Below, in pieces: positions 24,301 to 37,057 of a DNA stretch of 64,000 nucleotides. Numbering within the stretch: the stretch's first letter is position 1; each line of letters starts with the position of its first letter. Both the position numbers and the translations under genes were made by a program. This DNA is from Vespula vulgaris (Eukaryota > Arthropoda > Insecta > Hymenoptera > Vespidae): NCBI RefSeq assembly GCF_905475345.1, contig NC_066589.1, positions 1 to 64,000 on the forward strand. The letters run 5' to 3'. The notes under the pieces were generated by a model. The model was not told the origin of the DNA, made no database searches, and saw only the letters and a program-made list of their open reading frames with translations.

Positions 24301-24956
24301 ATAAAGATGATAATTAATATTAAATCACGAAAAAGAGACATGCACATATAAAGTTTGTTTTGACTAGCTTATTTCTTTACTAATTATTTGAATATTTTAG
24401 CGTATTGATTATTGAATAAGATAGAATAATAAAAAATTATTTTATTATTAAACAACACTTTATATTAAATATCATTAAACGATATTATTAAACACGATTT
24501 TCTAGAATTTATTCACGTTATTAATTACTGTACTACCGATCAAAGATCTATCGTAATATAATGATCACGAGTAATATAAAATTGATACCATTTCATACCA
24601 TATGTTGATAATCAATAGTTATTAATAAGACCAAACATAAAATAACCTTGTGAAGTGGCTGATCTGTCTGCCAATATTGACAACGAACATTACTACTGGT
24701 TACCATCTTTGAACCTCGATATTCTGTTCCGAGCTGTGTAAGTTTACATTTGGATAAATCTACTTCTTCGGTATCATGTACTAAAAAATATAAAAAAGGA
24801 TATGATCATCAAATCATTTGTATTAATTAGCATTGTTAATTGTTAGTTCATAAATCTTCCGATATATGTACCCTCGTTTCCTGAGATCAATAATACTGAG
24901 AGGAGTAAAATCATAAGATAATCAAATAAAAAAACTCTAATTTGATTGTAACACAT
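18368..24956 (-). CDS. Kringle/FAMeT/TSP1/Ig membrane protein
   Basis: Probable cell-surface receptor or adhesion protein, about 1418 residues in 23 exons. Exons 5' to 3': 24872-24956, 24647-24780, 24114-24276, 23662-23771, 23431-23599, 23222-23337, 23018-23149, 22723-22954, 22496-22653, 22293-22417, 22053-22207, 21847-21974, 21574-21751, 21078-21491, 20755-20985, 20414-20632, 20180-20339, 19962-20102, 19752-19897, 19472-19669, 18742-19383, 18512-18671, 18368-18428. Order: signal peptide (LMILLLSVLLIS), kringles at about 39-126 and 128-220, two FAMeT-like domains to 526, kringles 527-628 and 629-766, two FAMeT-like domains to 1065, TSP1 1066-1131 (WSEWGPW, CSASCNGG), two Ig-like folds to 1345, membrane helix about 1374-1397, tail RLQESRKIKVQTSKQKKNKQ. 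Kringle hallmarks: NYCRNP, GPWCYT, CDIPLC. FAMeT-like hallmarks: KWTGIWITWAGG and a closing WSxxC. The first Ig-like fold lacks its cysteine pair (DSGIYTI). The exon 7 donor (GTTTGT) is weak, and an in-phase earlier GT exists. Ligand and function are unknown. Confidence 0.8.
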
Positions 24957-26521
24957 AATTAACTTTAAAAATAATTATCCTGATCTTTTATGGTAGAAAA
25001 AGAAATGAAAAAAATTATTTTAAGACACAATTGTATATTTCTCAATTAACTGTACTGCGAAGTAGTTTACGATTTCTAATAATTTTTTAATCAAACTTCA
25101 ATTCCATAAGAAAAATATATACCATTTTTACGATAATATAGAAAGTTACAATTAACTTGTTACTTCAAATATTTCATAAATAAAAAAAAAGTATTACTCA
25201 TTTGACGTCGAAGTATAAATTTGAATGTAGTTAGTTAAACGAGAAGCTCGAAAGGAAGTTACTTTCGATAATCGTAGTTTCGACTTTTAAAAATCGATCG
25301 ATCTTCGGTAAGAATCAACCATCTCGCGATTCAAATCGTCTTTCATTCGAGTTATACAAAGTTAGCATTGGAAGATCGGTGTAACAATAAATGAATCATA
25401 AATAAATTAGCACTGTTGTTTACAACGATATATGCAGTACGACGTAGGAAAAATCAACGACTCTTGTTGCCAGGGTGAAAAAATCGAGGGAGGAGGAGAG
25501 AGGGGATGAGATAAGTCTCACGATGAACGAAAGATGTGCATCGTTCCGTTGTTGTAGTTCAGAAGTTAATCTTAAGAAACGGTTGCAAATATTCCGGTCA
25601 GCAAGGATTATCATTGAATAAAAAGGTTCGTTGCAATTTAACAATACACATACGATAAACGATAAACAAATTCAAAGCAGCGAATTAAAAAAAAGCAACG
25701 AAAGTAAAGTGTTCTTTTATGATTTTTTTTTGTTTAACTTCATGTTTTTAAAATTTATCGAAAAAGGATCTCGATGATTTTCTTTACGGATTTTTTATTA
25801 AACCAAAATTGTTATTAAGCAATATTTGTAAACTTTTTGATTATACGCGAGTCAATATCAAAGTAATACGAAACCGATTATTAAATAAAGTTAACAAATA
25901 TCGATCGAAAGTTCCACTCTCAAAGGTGAGCGGCCGCACCTCCACGTATTCTTCTATCTTATCTATTCGAAACCGACATTAAACTTAGTGCAATAACGCA
26001 CATACACAGTACGTATGACAATTGCCAACTATACAGAAAACTAATAGTATATTCACGCTTGTTATTCTATATGTGGCATTCAAGAAATTACTTAGTGTAT
26101 ATTGGAATTAATCGAAGCTAAATTGCAGTAAAAAGTAACGAAAGCGAATTAAGAAAATTTCTTATTAAAAAATTCGGTAAACTATAACTTTTTATTTTAT
26201 ACTTTTTTTTTTTACTATGTATCTTAATTTCTGTATAATTAAATATTAAAGAGAAAATATAGAAATAATGAAATTTGTGCTTTATAACGAGACATCTTTT
26301 TAATATATTAACATGAAATATTGTTGATTTAACGATATTATCTAATCGATTTTTACAAAGAAGCTATTAACAGTATCGGAGTATTCTTTTAGTTGTAACG
26401 ATATCTAATCGGTAACATTATCGCTCGTAATTTCACGAGGTCGAACAAAAGCTCATGTGCTTCAATAGATCGATTTATTATATATTCTTTATAAAATAAA
26501 TTAAATAACTATTGTGATATA

Positions 26522-26557
<36 letters not shown>

Positions 26558-26700
26558 TTCCATAAAATCTGATTTATATTATTTTTAATTTTACTTTGTA
26601 TTATTTACTATATTACATTCGACTATTCGAATTTTTTTAAGTGAATTAAATTATTAAAATTTTAATAGAAAAATAATATTTTATTAGAAAAAAAGTCACT
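24957..26700. other. Intergenic between divergent genes
   Basis: Lies between the start codons of the kringle membrane protein (minus) and myosin (plus), so both promoters should be here. The stretch 25,200-25,650 is less AT-rich. A (TA)n run lies at 26,525-26,552. No CDS is supported; an open minus-strand frame at 25,420-25,644 shows no homology. Confidence 0.45.
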
Positions 26701-29700
26701 ATGGATACGTCAATTTATGATAAAAAAGCAGTCATACCCAGAACAAATGTGACATTATCAAAAATTATGGAACGAGGATTACATGATCGTGATCGCGTTG
26801 GTCTTCAAGATTTTATTCTCCTCGAGGACTTTCAAAGTGAATCTGCATTTATTGATAATCTTCGCAAAAGATTTAAGGAAGATCTTATCTATGTAAGTCT
26901 CTTTCAATCTCTCTCTCTCTCTCTCTCTCGCAAATTTAATTTGATATATGTATATTGATCGTAAATTAAAAAAAAATTATTTTAAATTAAATTTAAGAAA
27001 AAATGAAATATTAAAAATATTTTATTATTATAAAAATTAATTTTTGTTTTTTAGACGTATATCGGACAAGTACTGATTTCTGTTAATCCTTATAAAAAGC
27101 TCCCTATTTATGATGCTGACAATATACAATATTACCATAAAAGACATTTTTTTGAAGCCCCACCGCATATGTAAGAATTAACGCGTTAGTTAAATATTAT
27201 AAAATTACTTATAGTTTCTTATAATAATATTAAATATTTTTTAATTTTAGTTTTGCATTAACTGACACTGCTTATCAATCTCTAATTCAAGAGAATCATG
27301 ATCAATGCATCCTCATTTCAGGTATCATGTATTAACCTTTTTTTCGCAACTTTAAATAATCTGTGATATAATACGAATATTAAATATTCAATCAATAATT
27401 TTTGATATAGGTGAATCTGGTTCTGGAAAAACAGAAGCATCGAAGAAAATATTGGAATTTATAGCCGCCGGAACTGGATATAAAAAGGAGGTAGAAGAAG
27501 TGAATAAAAAATTAATCGGTAGTAACCCGGTACTTGAAGCATTTGGTAATGCAAAAACTAATCGTAACGATAATTCATCACGTTTTGGCAAATATATGGA
27601 TATGCAGTTTAGTAAACATGTATGTTGAAACACTGATATAATTTTTTAAAAAATTAAAAAAAATTTTGGAGAAATTATCGAATGATTTTGACGAATTTTA
27701 GGGAGATCCAATTGGTGGAAATATTTTAAATTATCTTTTGGAGAAATCACGTGTGGTACATCAATTCCCAGGTGAACGTAATTTTCATATATTTTATCAA
27801 CTTTTGGCTGGAGCTGATGAAGAAACTCTTAACAAACTTTCTCTCCAACGTAACTTGGACGCTTACGTTTATTTAAGTAATGGGGTATGCAAATTTTTAT
27901 ATGTACTTATATCTAAAAAGATTTATTTATAATTTTTATAATATTGTGCTTTCTTACCAAACCATAGACAAAAGATTCTATGAATACCATCAATGATACC
28001 AATCAATATAATGAAGTAATAAAAGCTTTACAAACTATGGAAATGACAGATGAAGAACAAAATTGCTTATTTGCCATAGTTGCATCTGTCTTACATCTAG
28101 GAAACATTGGTTTTACAGAAGAAAATGGACTTGCAAAAATATTACATTTTAACTCTATCAATATAATTTGTACTGTAAGTATGCAATAACAAATATATAA
28201 TTATTACTACGAGTATTAGAGATATTATACATTTTTGCCGAATAGTTATTAGGTTGCAGTATAAACAATTTGACCAAGGCTTTAACTCATCGTACTATAG
28301 ATGCACAAGGTGACATTGTGATTTCGCCATTAAATAGAGAATTAGCAATATATGCTCGAGATGCATTGGCAAAAGCTATGTATGATAGATTATTTACATG
28401 GCTCGTCAATAGATTAAATAAATCATTACGACGACCTATAAATCAAAAAAATTATGTGGTCATAGGAATACTTGATATTTATGGCTTTGAAATTTTTCAG
28501 AAAAACAGGTATATAGACAACAGATAGAAATTAAATAATCAATCCCAAATTTGTAAATAAACGATATTATTTAATATTCTATATTTAAACTTTTTTTATG
28601 TAGTTTTGAACAATTTTGCATCAATTTTTGCAATGAAAAACTACAGCAATTATTTATACAACTCACTTTAAAATCAGAACAAGAAGAATATTTGAGAGAA
28701 GGTATTACTTGGGAAAACATTCAATACTTTAATAACAAAGTTATATGTGATTTAATAGAAGAAACACATAAAGGTATTATCTGTTTAATATTTGTTATGA
28801 TATCTACATATTTACTTCGGATTACTTATTATATTATTGACATGATTTTAGGAATAATAGCTTTCTTGGATGAAGAATGTTTACGCCCTGGAGATCCAAC
28901 AGATATAAGTTTTCTTGAAAAATTAAATAAGCATTTACATAGCCATCCACACTATATAAGTCATATAAAAGCAGACATTAAGACACAGAAGATAATGGGT
29001 CGAGATGTATAAATATAATAATTAAATTATTTTTTTATTTTTATTATGCAAGGTAATAGTTAAAATATTTTACCAATTTTTTAGGAATTCCGTTTAATAC
29101 ATTATGCTGGAGAAGTAACATATAATGTACGTGGATTTCTTGAAAAAAATAATGATTTATTATTTAGAGATTTACGTGAAGTGATGTCTCAAACAAAAAA
29201 TATAATCACAAAGGTTCGTATGTATTCCAAATATATTGACATTTATTCCAGAAAAATATTCTATTTGAATGATAATATACAGTAATTATATATTTTTCAG
29301 GCTACATTTAACTTGAAAGATGTAACTAGTAGAAAGCGCCCAGAAACTGCTATAACTCAATTTAAGAATAGTTTGAATAATCTCATGGAAATATTAATGG
29401 GCAAAGAACCTTCTTATATCAGATGTATTAAACCTAATGATTTCAAATTGTCTAGTATGTACAGTAATAATAATTGTGTGTGTGTATATGCAGATATGTC
29501 CATTATAATTGTATTCACATTTTTTATGATAGATCGATTTGATGATAAGATTGTATTACATCAAGTTAAATATCTTGGTTTAATGGAAAATTTACGAGTG
29601 AGACGTGCTGGCTTTGCTTATAGAAAACTATATACACAATTCTTAGATCGTTATAAGTCCCTTTGTCCTGAGACTTGGCCACATTACCGTGGCTCAGCTA

Positions 29701-31445
29701 AAGAAGGAGTACAAGTACTTGTTTGTTATCTTAGATATGAACCTGATGAATATAGAATGGGCAAGTAAGAAAAATTATATCACTTTAGTTCAATACATAT
29801 TATATTTTTTGTATACATGTTTCAATATTTTTCTACACATTTTAGTACAAAGTTATTTATAAGATTCCCCAAGACATTATTTGAAACAGAAGATGCATTT
29901 CAAATGAAGAAACATGAAATTGCTACAATAATTCAAAATAAGTGGAGATGTATACTTACTCGACGAAAATTTTTAAAAATAAGAGAAAGTATGATAGTAT
30001 TACAAAAATATGTTCGTAGATGGCTTGCACAGCGTGAAGCAAAAAGAAGACGTCAAGCTGCAATTTCTATACGCAGGTAATTAACTAAAATCATAAATTA
30101 AGTTACGTTAAAAACTTACATACCTGCCATAAATATTTGATTGCATAATTTGAATAGATTTATTAAAGGGTTTATTACAAGAAGTGGTCCTCCAACTGTA
30201 GAAAACATGGCTTTTAAAGAATTGGCAAAATCACAATGGCTTCTCAAACTTTCCATGAATCTTCCTGAAAGTATTTTAAATCCCGAATGGCCACCGTGTC
30301 CATTTTCTTGTCAAGAAGTAAATATTCTTTACAGAAACACAATCAAGTAAATAGTAATATTAGTACTAATATACTAATTATATGTTAGGCTTCCAAATAT
30401 TTAAAACTAATGCATATAAGGTGGATGGCACGAAACTATAGATTAGCCTTAACACAAAAGGAAAAAACACAATTTGAATTAAAAGTTCTTGCTGAAACTC
30501 TATTTAAGGATAAGAAAAAGTCATACCCAACAAGTATAGGTCCAAAATTTCGAATTAATCGGCTTAATGAAGAACAGAAAGCACTAACTAAAAATATTAC
30601 TAATTCAATTCTTACAATTAATGAAAAAATTGAGGTATGAAGTAATATAAAGACTAATACTTTTATTTATTAAATAACATTTACTTAATAAAAAATATAT
30701 CTTTTTTAGTATATAACTCCAGTAATTAAATATGATCGACATGGGTACAAAACTCGAGATAGAATTTTACTGTTAACTAAACAAGCAGTGTATATACTAA
30801 GCATAAAAAAAACATTAAAATTAAAACATCGATTACCTTACGAACATATAGATGAACTTGTTGTTACTGGAGAATCAGATAATCTTTTAATTTTGCGAAT
30901 ATCACCTAATCTTAAAAAAGACAAGGTTTGTTATATCATTAAATGGAAACAATTTAATTTTAAATACTAATTATTTTATTTTAAGAAATAGAAGTATGTA
31001 ATATTGGTTACAAAATATGTATATTATTAATGTATTTGATTAATGTATTTTGATTTATTCAATATAGGGAGATCTAATATTAGAAGTATCATTTATAATA
31101 GAAACAGTAACAAAAATAATTAACATTACAAATAATCAAAAGATGTTAAAAATAATTAATGCTGATACGTAAGTATATTAAAAAAGTATAAATACATTTG
31201 TATTTATGCACATATTAAAAAAAACAATGATTATAAAATTTTTTTAGAACTTTCCATAAGTTAATAAATGGTAAAGAAGGTGTTATTGAATTTAAGATGG
31301 GAAATGCACCAGCGATTATTAAAAACCAAGAAAGCGGTCATCTTTTAGTGGTAAATCATACTTTGTATAACATATTAAAAAAAATGTATATTAAATTATT
31401 TATGTAATCCATATAATTTATTTTTTACAGATTGCTTCTCAATAG
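26701..31445 (+). CDS. Myo61F: Unconventional class I myosin (Myo61F/MYO1C type)
   Basis: Actin-based motor linking membranes to cortical actin. Nineteen exons: 26701-26892, 27055-27170, 27251-27321, 27411-27619, 27702-27884, 27968-28174, 28246-28508, 28604-28773, 28852-29006, 29085-29213, 29301-29454, 29533-29764, 29846-30076, 30158-30317, 30389-30634, 30710-30925, 31068-31168, 31248-31350, 31431-31445; 1050 residues, all joins in frame. Motor domain: IYTYIGQVLISVNPYK, P-loop GESGSGKT at about 126-133, switch I region NRNDNSSRFGK, switch II DIYGFEIF, actin-binding KEPSYIRCIKPND. The neck has about three IQ motifs (IIQNKWRCILTRRKF, VLQKYVRRWLAQREA). The C-terminus is a basic TH1 tail ending IASQ, with no SH3 domain, as in short-tailed class I myosins. 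The start MERGLHDRDRVGLQDF matches the Myo1C subgroup; about 24 residues precede it. The orthologue name is inferred from that motif. Confidence 0.92.
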
Positions 31446-31843
31446 TATTTAGATTAAAAGAAATATGCGTATATGTTATATGTATATATAACATATCAGT
31501 TTACGCATAAATGCCTGAATAAACCTCATATTTCATAAAATTGAAAAAAAAAATATTAAAAACATCTTGCATAACTAATAAATCAAAAACAGTTATATCT
31601 TTAAATTGCTATTAAAAAAATATTTATTGATAGTTATGATATTCCCATATACATTATTGTTCTTATCAATCTGTTATTATATATAGTAACAAGTTTAAAC
31701 TATATCAATCTATTTTTCTATATATAAGTTTATATTGAATCACAATTCAAGGCATAATAATAAAATGTTAAATTAATTCATTGATTGCATCAAATAAACT
31801 TGCAATCAAGATTTTGATACTACATGTATTATGCCAGTAAAAA

Positions 31844-32255
31844 TTAAGTTTTCTGCTTAATTTGTTCATCTTTTTTTGTAAGAGACTTTTTCCCTTCCAA
31901 AGCCCTTTCTCTAAGTTCATCTTCTATAGCATTATTCACAGTCTTGGTAATTACCTTCTTCAATTTATGTACTTCTTTAAATTTTGCGTTTTTAGGTTGA
32001 ATAGGTGCATCTTAAGAAAAAAAAATAAACATGTTCTAAACTATGTACTATTTTTATAAAAAAGAAATTAATACGTTACTAAATAATCACATGTTGCAAA
32101 AGAGTTATATTATTATTGTTCGAATAAATCAGTAACTTAATAATTCTGAACTTACTTCCGCGACGTTGTATTGCAGGTCCCTTCTTTTGTTTGTTTGCTT
32201 TCCTTTTAGCCGATGGGGGAAGTTTTGTTTTAACTTTTAATTTGCCTTGTGGCAT
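31844..32255 (-). CDS. UPF0390 (C19orf53-like) small basic protein
   Basis: Two exons, 32156-32255 and 31844-32010, joined in phase 1, encode 88 residues. The sequence starts MPQGKLKVKTKLPPSAKRK and is very rich in Lys and Arg, with a conserved helical stretch HKLKKVITKTVNNAIEDEL. The layout (MAQG-type start, Lys-rich first half, KLKK followed by an IE-rich helix) matches the UPF0390 or Leydig cell tumour 10 kDa family. The members are small, basic and of poorly defined function, possibly nucleolar. Its 3' end faces that of the myosin gene, with about 400 bp between stop codons. Confidence 0.8.
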
Positions 32256-33969
32256 ATTAAATTTATTTATATTTTAAATAGCTCACAATACACAATGAAC
32301 ACACGTGTTATTCACCGATTACAATAACACAAATAAGCGAACTGCACAAAACATAACCGTACAATGGAATACGCACTTATATAAATGAATCACGCAATTG
32401 ATTCAAATTAGCGCCCTACGAGTATCAGATTTAAATTATTTCTAATTTAATATAGTAGTTTACTAATTTAAATATCATAAATGTATTTATATAATAATTT
32501 CTGAAAATATATAAGTACTTATTTCTTATAAAACGATATAAAATATTAAAAAAATATTTTAGAATCTTAAAAGCAACATATAAAATAAATTGTCGTTATT
32601 GGTTAGATGCGAATAGAGTTCACCCAATCATAGTTAACTCAATGCAATTCAGTCGCCCTCTATATAGAATATTAGTAGTAAAAATAAAAGCCAACGTGTG
32701 GCGCTATCGTCGCATTTGTCAATAGAGAACTGAGAGTCAGTAATCTCGGCTACCTGAACATAGATTTGGTGTTTCTATACCGAGGGTGGGTCTGTCCTTT
32801 TTTTGCGGGAGGGGCCGCATAAACTAATTGAAGCAGAGGAATCGGTAGAGCATTAGATATTCGTGTCTATCATTGGTAAGGTTCTAACCGTAGAAGAAGA
32901 TTCTATGGTTCAACAGAAAAAGTCGTTGCTCTCCTATGCGGTGCGGTGTTCGTAGAAAAACAGTAACGATCAACATCGTTCAGTGGATGGAGTTTTGTAC
33001 GGTCCTCGGAATCATTCCCTGATTCCTTGTACCCTCGTCATCCTATCCGACGACCCCTCTCCCTCCCTTTTTTCTCTTTCCCTAAAGTTTAATCCTACGT
33101 ACGCTGTATTTCGTTCTTGTTCATGGCTGTGGGCCGGAGTGGGGGAAAACAATCCGTGTAACAAACGTCGATTTTAGAAGCTGTATGCAGGAATATGTCA
33201 AGTTTAAAAATCGGTAAGTCGATGAAATCGCACGGAAAGAGATGATTTAACGATTCTTCGCGATGTAGACAATTTTACGCGTGTTAATATTATTTTGTAT
33301 ATTGCAAAATCCTGTCGTAATTTATTATTTATAAGAATTATGATTATATATACACACACACATATATATATATATAAAATTTCGTTATGCCTCAATAATT
33401 TTGCACCTGTCGACCTCTCTTGAGACAGTTAATACATATTTACTTTTCTTATTTTCTCTCTTTTAATTTAAATTTTATCTTAATTAAAATGTATACCATT
33501 TTTAATAAATAAACGATTTAAATATTATGAATTACATACTGTACATTTTTGTGTGTAGTATATACCTTAGATTTCTATAAATTCATTTTATTTAACTATC
33601 TAGTATTTATTTTATAATAAATCATTTATACTTCTTGAAAAAATTTTAATTTACGTTTGAATCATACATTTTTTATATTATATATTTATATAGAATTTAT
33701 AATATAGTCAATGTTTTTTGTTATCAAATTTAGGAATGTGCTTATTATATCAATATATTAATTTCATTTTTAGAAATTTAGTTGTACGATATTGCCTTGT
33801 TCATGCACGTAATAAATCTTTTATCTTTAGAGTAAATTTTATTTATTGCAGTTAAAATATAAATATACTTGGAAAGTCATAAAAACAAAATTACATGTAT
33901 ATATGATAAAGTATCTTAAATATCGTTTCTATCTTAACTGACATTGTTACAAAATATTGTAAATCTTTG

Positions 33970-34004
<35 letters not shown>

Positions 34005-34431
34005 ATCATCCATTGCTACAGATGCATGCTTTATAATAAGTAAATTATTATATATATTTAATAAGTAAAACATGTATTATATAAGTTGTATCTTTAAATG
34101 AAAGTTATATTTTCAATAATAAAAATTATAATTTTTGTAATTTCTTATTTGTAATTTCAAGATAATAATTGTTATTCTATTTCCTTCAAAGTGTGGTAAT
34201 GCGCTTGCTTGCCCTACCTGCAAGAACGATGGAGTCTGAACAAAGAGATCACCAAGTTTATCATCAATAAACAAAAAAGCTGAGGAATGAATGCCTGCTG
34301 CACATACGTCACCAACATAGTACAAGCAGAATTACAAACAATCAGAGTAGTACATCTGTAGCAGCTACTCATAGCACAGTTTAATACACATATACACACT
34401 CTATATACATATCTCCTTCCCCTTTTCGCAC
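32256..34431. other. 5' region of dock/NCK with leader exon
   Basis: A GC-richer block at about 32,690-33,213 ends in a strong donor (AATCG|GTAAGT at 33,213) and has no long ORF, so it is a likely 5' UTR exon of dock. A second untranslated stretch probably precedes the ATG at 34,432, with an acceptor-like CTGCAAG near 34,225. The rest is AT-rich intron with a (TA)n run at about 33,972-34,000. Confidence 0.45.
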
Positions 34432-36087
34432 ATGGCAGCCATGAAGCATGGTACGTTTTCATTCTTGTATGCATTGCTTTATTTGTACATTTATTTTTTA
34501 TTGCTTTATATTAGTAAAGATTTTATGTAAACATATTTTAATAAAAATGTATATTATTTGATCATAATGTTTAATTTAAGAATAGATAAAAATTATATTG
34601 ATAATAATCTTATTTGTCAATATATCTGATTTTAGTCCTTTATTTTATGCTAAAACTCGAATTTATTAGTAATTAATGTAAATGGCTTTACTTGCACTAC
34701 ATTATCCTAAGTAAGTTCTAGCAATATTTGGTAAATTTTGTAAAAATAAATTTAATTTCGTTTTGTAAAAGCAAATTTTGATTATAGTCTTATACAGTAA
34801 GTTTATATTAAAATAATTTCCATAATACATTTTAGGCAAAACAAGTCAGGACGACGTGTGTTACGTTGTCGCCAAGTACGACTATGGAGCACAAGGAGCT
34901 CAAGAATTGGATCTGCGTAAAAACGAGCGCTATTTATTGCTCGATGATTCCAAGCACTGGTGGAGAGTACAAAGTGCTAGAGGACAAGCTGGTTATGTAC
35001 CAAGCAATTATGTTAAAAAAGAAAAACCATCTCTTTTTGACAGTATTAAGAAGAAAGTTAAAAAGGGTTCTGGCTCTAAAACATTACCATCTAGTAATTC
35101 ACCTTCTCGAGCTGTAGAATCACCAATTATGGCTAGACGATTACCAGCTGATCCAAGCGAAGCAATAGGTACTGCTGTTGTTAAATATAACTATCAAGCG
35201 CAGCAAACAGACGAATTATCACTTGTCAAAGGCACCAGAATTTTAATACTTGAGAAAAGCAATGATGGTTGGTGGAGAGGTCAAAGTGGTACTCAGGCTG
35301 GGTGGTTCCCATCTAATTATACTCAAGAAGAAGGAGATGCTGATGATACTCTTCATACATATGCTATGGCAGAAAATGTTCTTGATATTGTAGTTGCATT
35401 ATATTCATTTTCTTCAAACAATGATCAAGAGCTGTCGTTTGAAAAAGGTGATCGCTTGGAAATTCTCGATCGTCCTCCAGCAGATCCTGAGTGGTACAAA
35501 GCAAGGAATAGTCAAGGACAAATTGGCCTTGTACCACGTAATTATCTTCAAGAACTCAGTGAATATCTAACACAACCATACCGCGATCGTGGCGTAACGA
35601 GTAATGAAATTAGTGCAAATGATTCTCTCGAACGAAGACCAGATCCAGGTGATAGGCCACATCTTGTTGGAAAACCTTGGTATTATGGCAATATTACAAG
35701 ATCGCAGTGTGATACTTTACTCAATCAGCATGGTCACGATGGTGACTTTTTAATCAGAGATAGCGAAACTAATGTAAATATAAAACTTCATGATCATCTT
35801 TTATAAATCATAACAATGAATATAAAAAAAATATTGAAAATAATTTTTATTTACTTATGTTTTAGATGGGAGATTATTCTGTGTCCTTAAAAGCTCCAGG
35901 ACGTAACAAGCATTTTAGGGTACATGTAGAAGGAGCACTATATTGCATTGGCCAGAGGAAGTTCCACACATTAGATCAGTTGGTAGATCATTATCAACGA
36001 GCACCTATTTATACCAACAAGCAAGGCGAAAAATTATATCTGGTGCGTCCTTTACCAAAAGGCAATCCTAGCAGTAATGGTTGCTAG
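34432..36087 (+). CDS. dock: SH3-SH3-SH3-SH2 adaptor, dock/NCK
   Basis: Cytoplasmic adaptor that binds phosphotyrosine through its SH2 domain and proline-rich partners through three SH3 domains. It couples receptors to actin remodelling, for example in axon guidance. Exons 34432-34450, 34836-35773 and 35866-36087 give 392 residues. The N-terminus MAAMKHGKTSQDDVCYVVAK is close to what I recall of Drosophila Dock. SH3-1 has ALYDY-type AKYDYGAQ and WWRVQ, SH3-2 VKYNYQAQ and WWRGQ, SH3-3 ALYSFSSN and WYKAR. The SH2 domain starts WYYGNITRSQCDTLL and carries FLIRDSE; its body is split by the last intron and continues GDYSVSLKAPGRNKHFRV. The 19-bp first coding exon was placed from its ATG and donor and joins in phase 1. 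Confidence 0.95.
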
Positions 36088-36640
36088 ATGAATTCGTGCC
36101 ATGCAAAAGTCCATGCGCTTTGAGATGTATCACTTCGATACGCGATGCCTGCCTAGTAATATCAATATCATACAGCTCGTATGTTTATACATAATGATTA
36201 ACATAATTGGTCAACTCATGTATTAGAGATTCTTTATTGTTTCTCCATTTATACTGATAAATAATTTATTATTCTAAGTAATTGCCATTAGCAGTTCTTA
36301 TACTTGTTGGAGCTTCCAAACTCTGCAGAAGAAAAAAAAATATCATATGGCAGCTGTGACATTTGACTAGTTGATAAAAGGCTTCTTATATCCACGTGTG
36401 ATTGTACAACAACACCACCGACCATGTTATTATGATTAATAATATATCATATAACTACACATAATATAGACTGCAAGAATAATGATCAAATAACAATTAT
36501 CGTGCAATTACGAACTATTAAGTGGATCTCTACACATCATCTATTGGTATTAAATTACGACAAAGACAACGTGTTCATTTGTGATTTTGTATTTATTACA
36601 AGTTTTTAAATAAACCGTATTTAAGTGTGTGCCAGGTAAT

Positions 36641-36672
<32 letters not shown>

Positions 36673-36760
36673 TACCGTTCCATTGCTTATTTTGAGTATA
36701 CCCTTGTTGGATTTTGTACTTTATTGCTTTACCACATTATGAATAAATGATTAATTATAT
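36088..36760 (+). other. 3' UTR of dock
   Basis: Untranslated sequence after the dock stop codon, with a short TA run near 36,640. It ends around the AATAAA at 36,742-36,747. The minus-strand AGFG gene converges from the other side. Confidence 0.5.
36742..36747 (+). terminator. Poly(A) signal AATAAA (dock)
   Basis: The hexamer is in a suitable position about 655 bp after the stop codon, before the convergent gene's own 3' end. Confidence 0.5.
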
Positions 36761-37057
36761 TTATATAAAACCACAAAGAACCAATCTTATATTAGGGTTT
36801 TTTTTTTTGTTCAGTAAATATATAAATTTAGTAACAAAGCTTATCTTTATTAAACATGTACATTATAGTCACATAAATAAAAGTATTACTTTAGTTATAC
36901 AAATAAGAGATTGGTGCTCCTAGGAATAAAAGCTAGTAACGCTAATAGCCAATAAGATCAAATATAAACAATCTTCCTAATCTAAAGTTTTTGTTTTAAT
37001 ATTTTAGTACTTTGCATTATTTGTTCGTAGCTCTATTAAAAATTTATGTTCGCATAA

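Noticed and set aside
34113..34474. Minus-strand frames opposite the dock 5' region
   Set aside because: No homology, overlap the dock leader and start exon.
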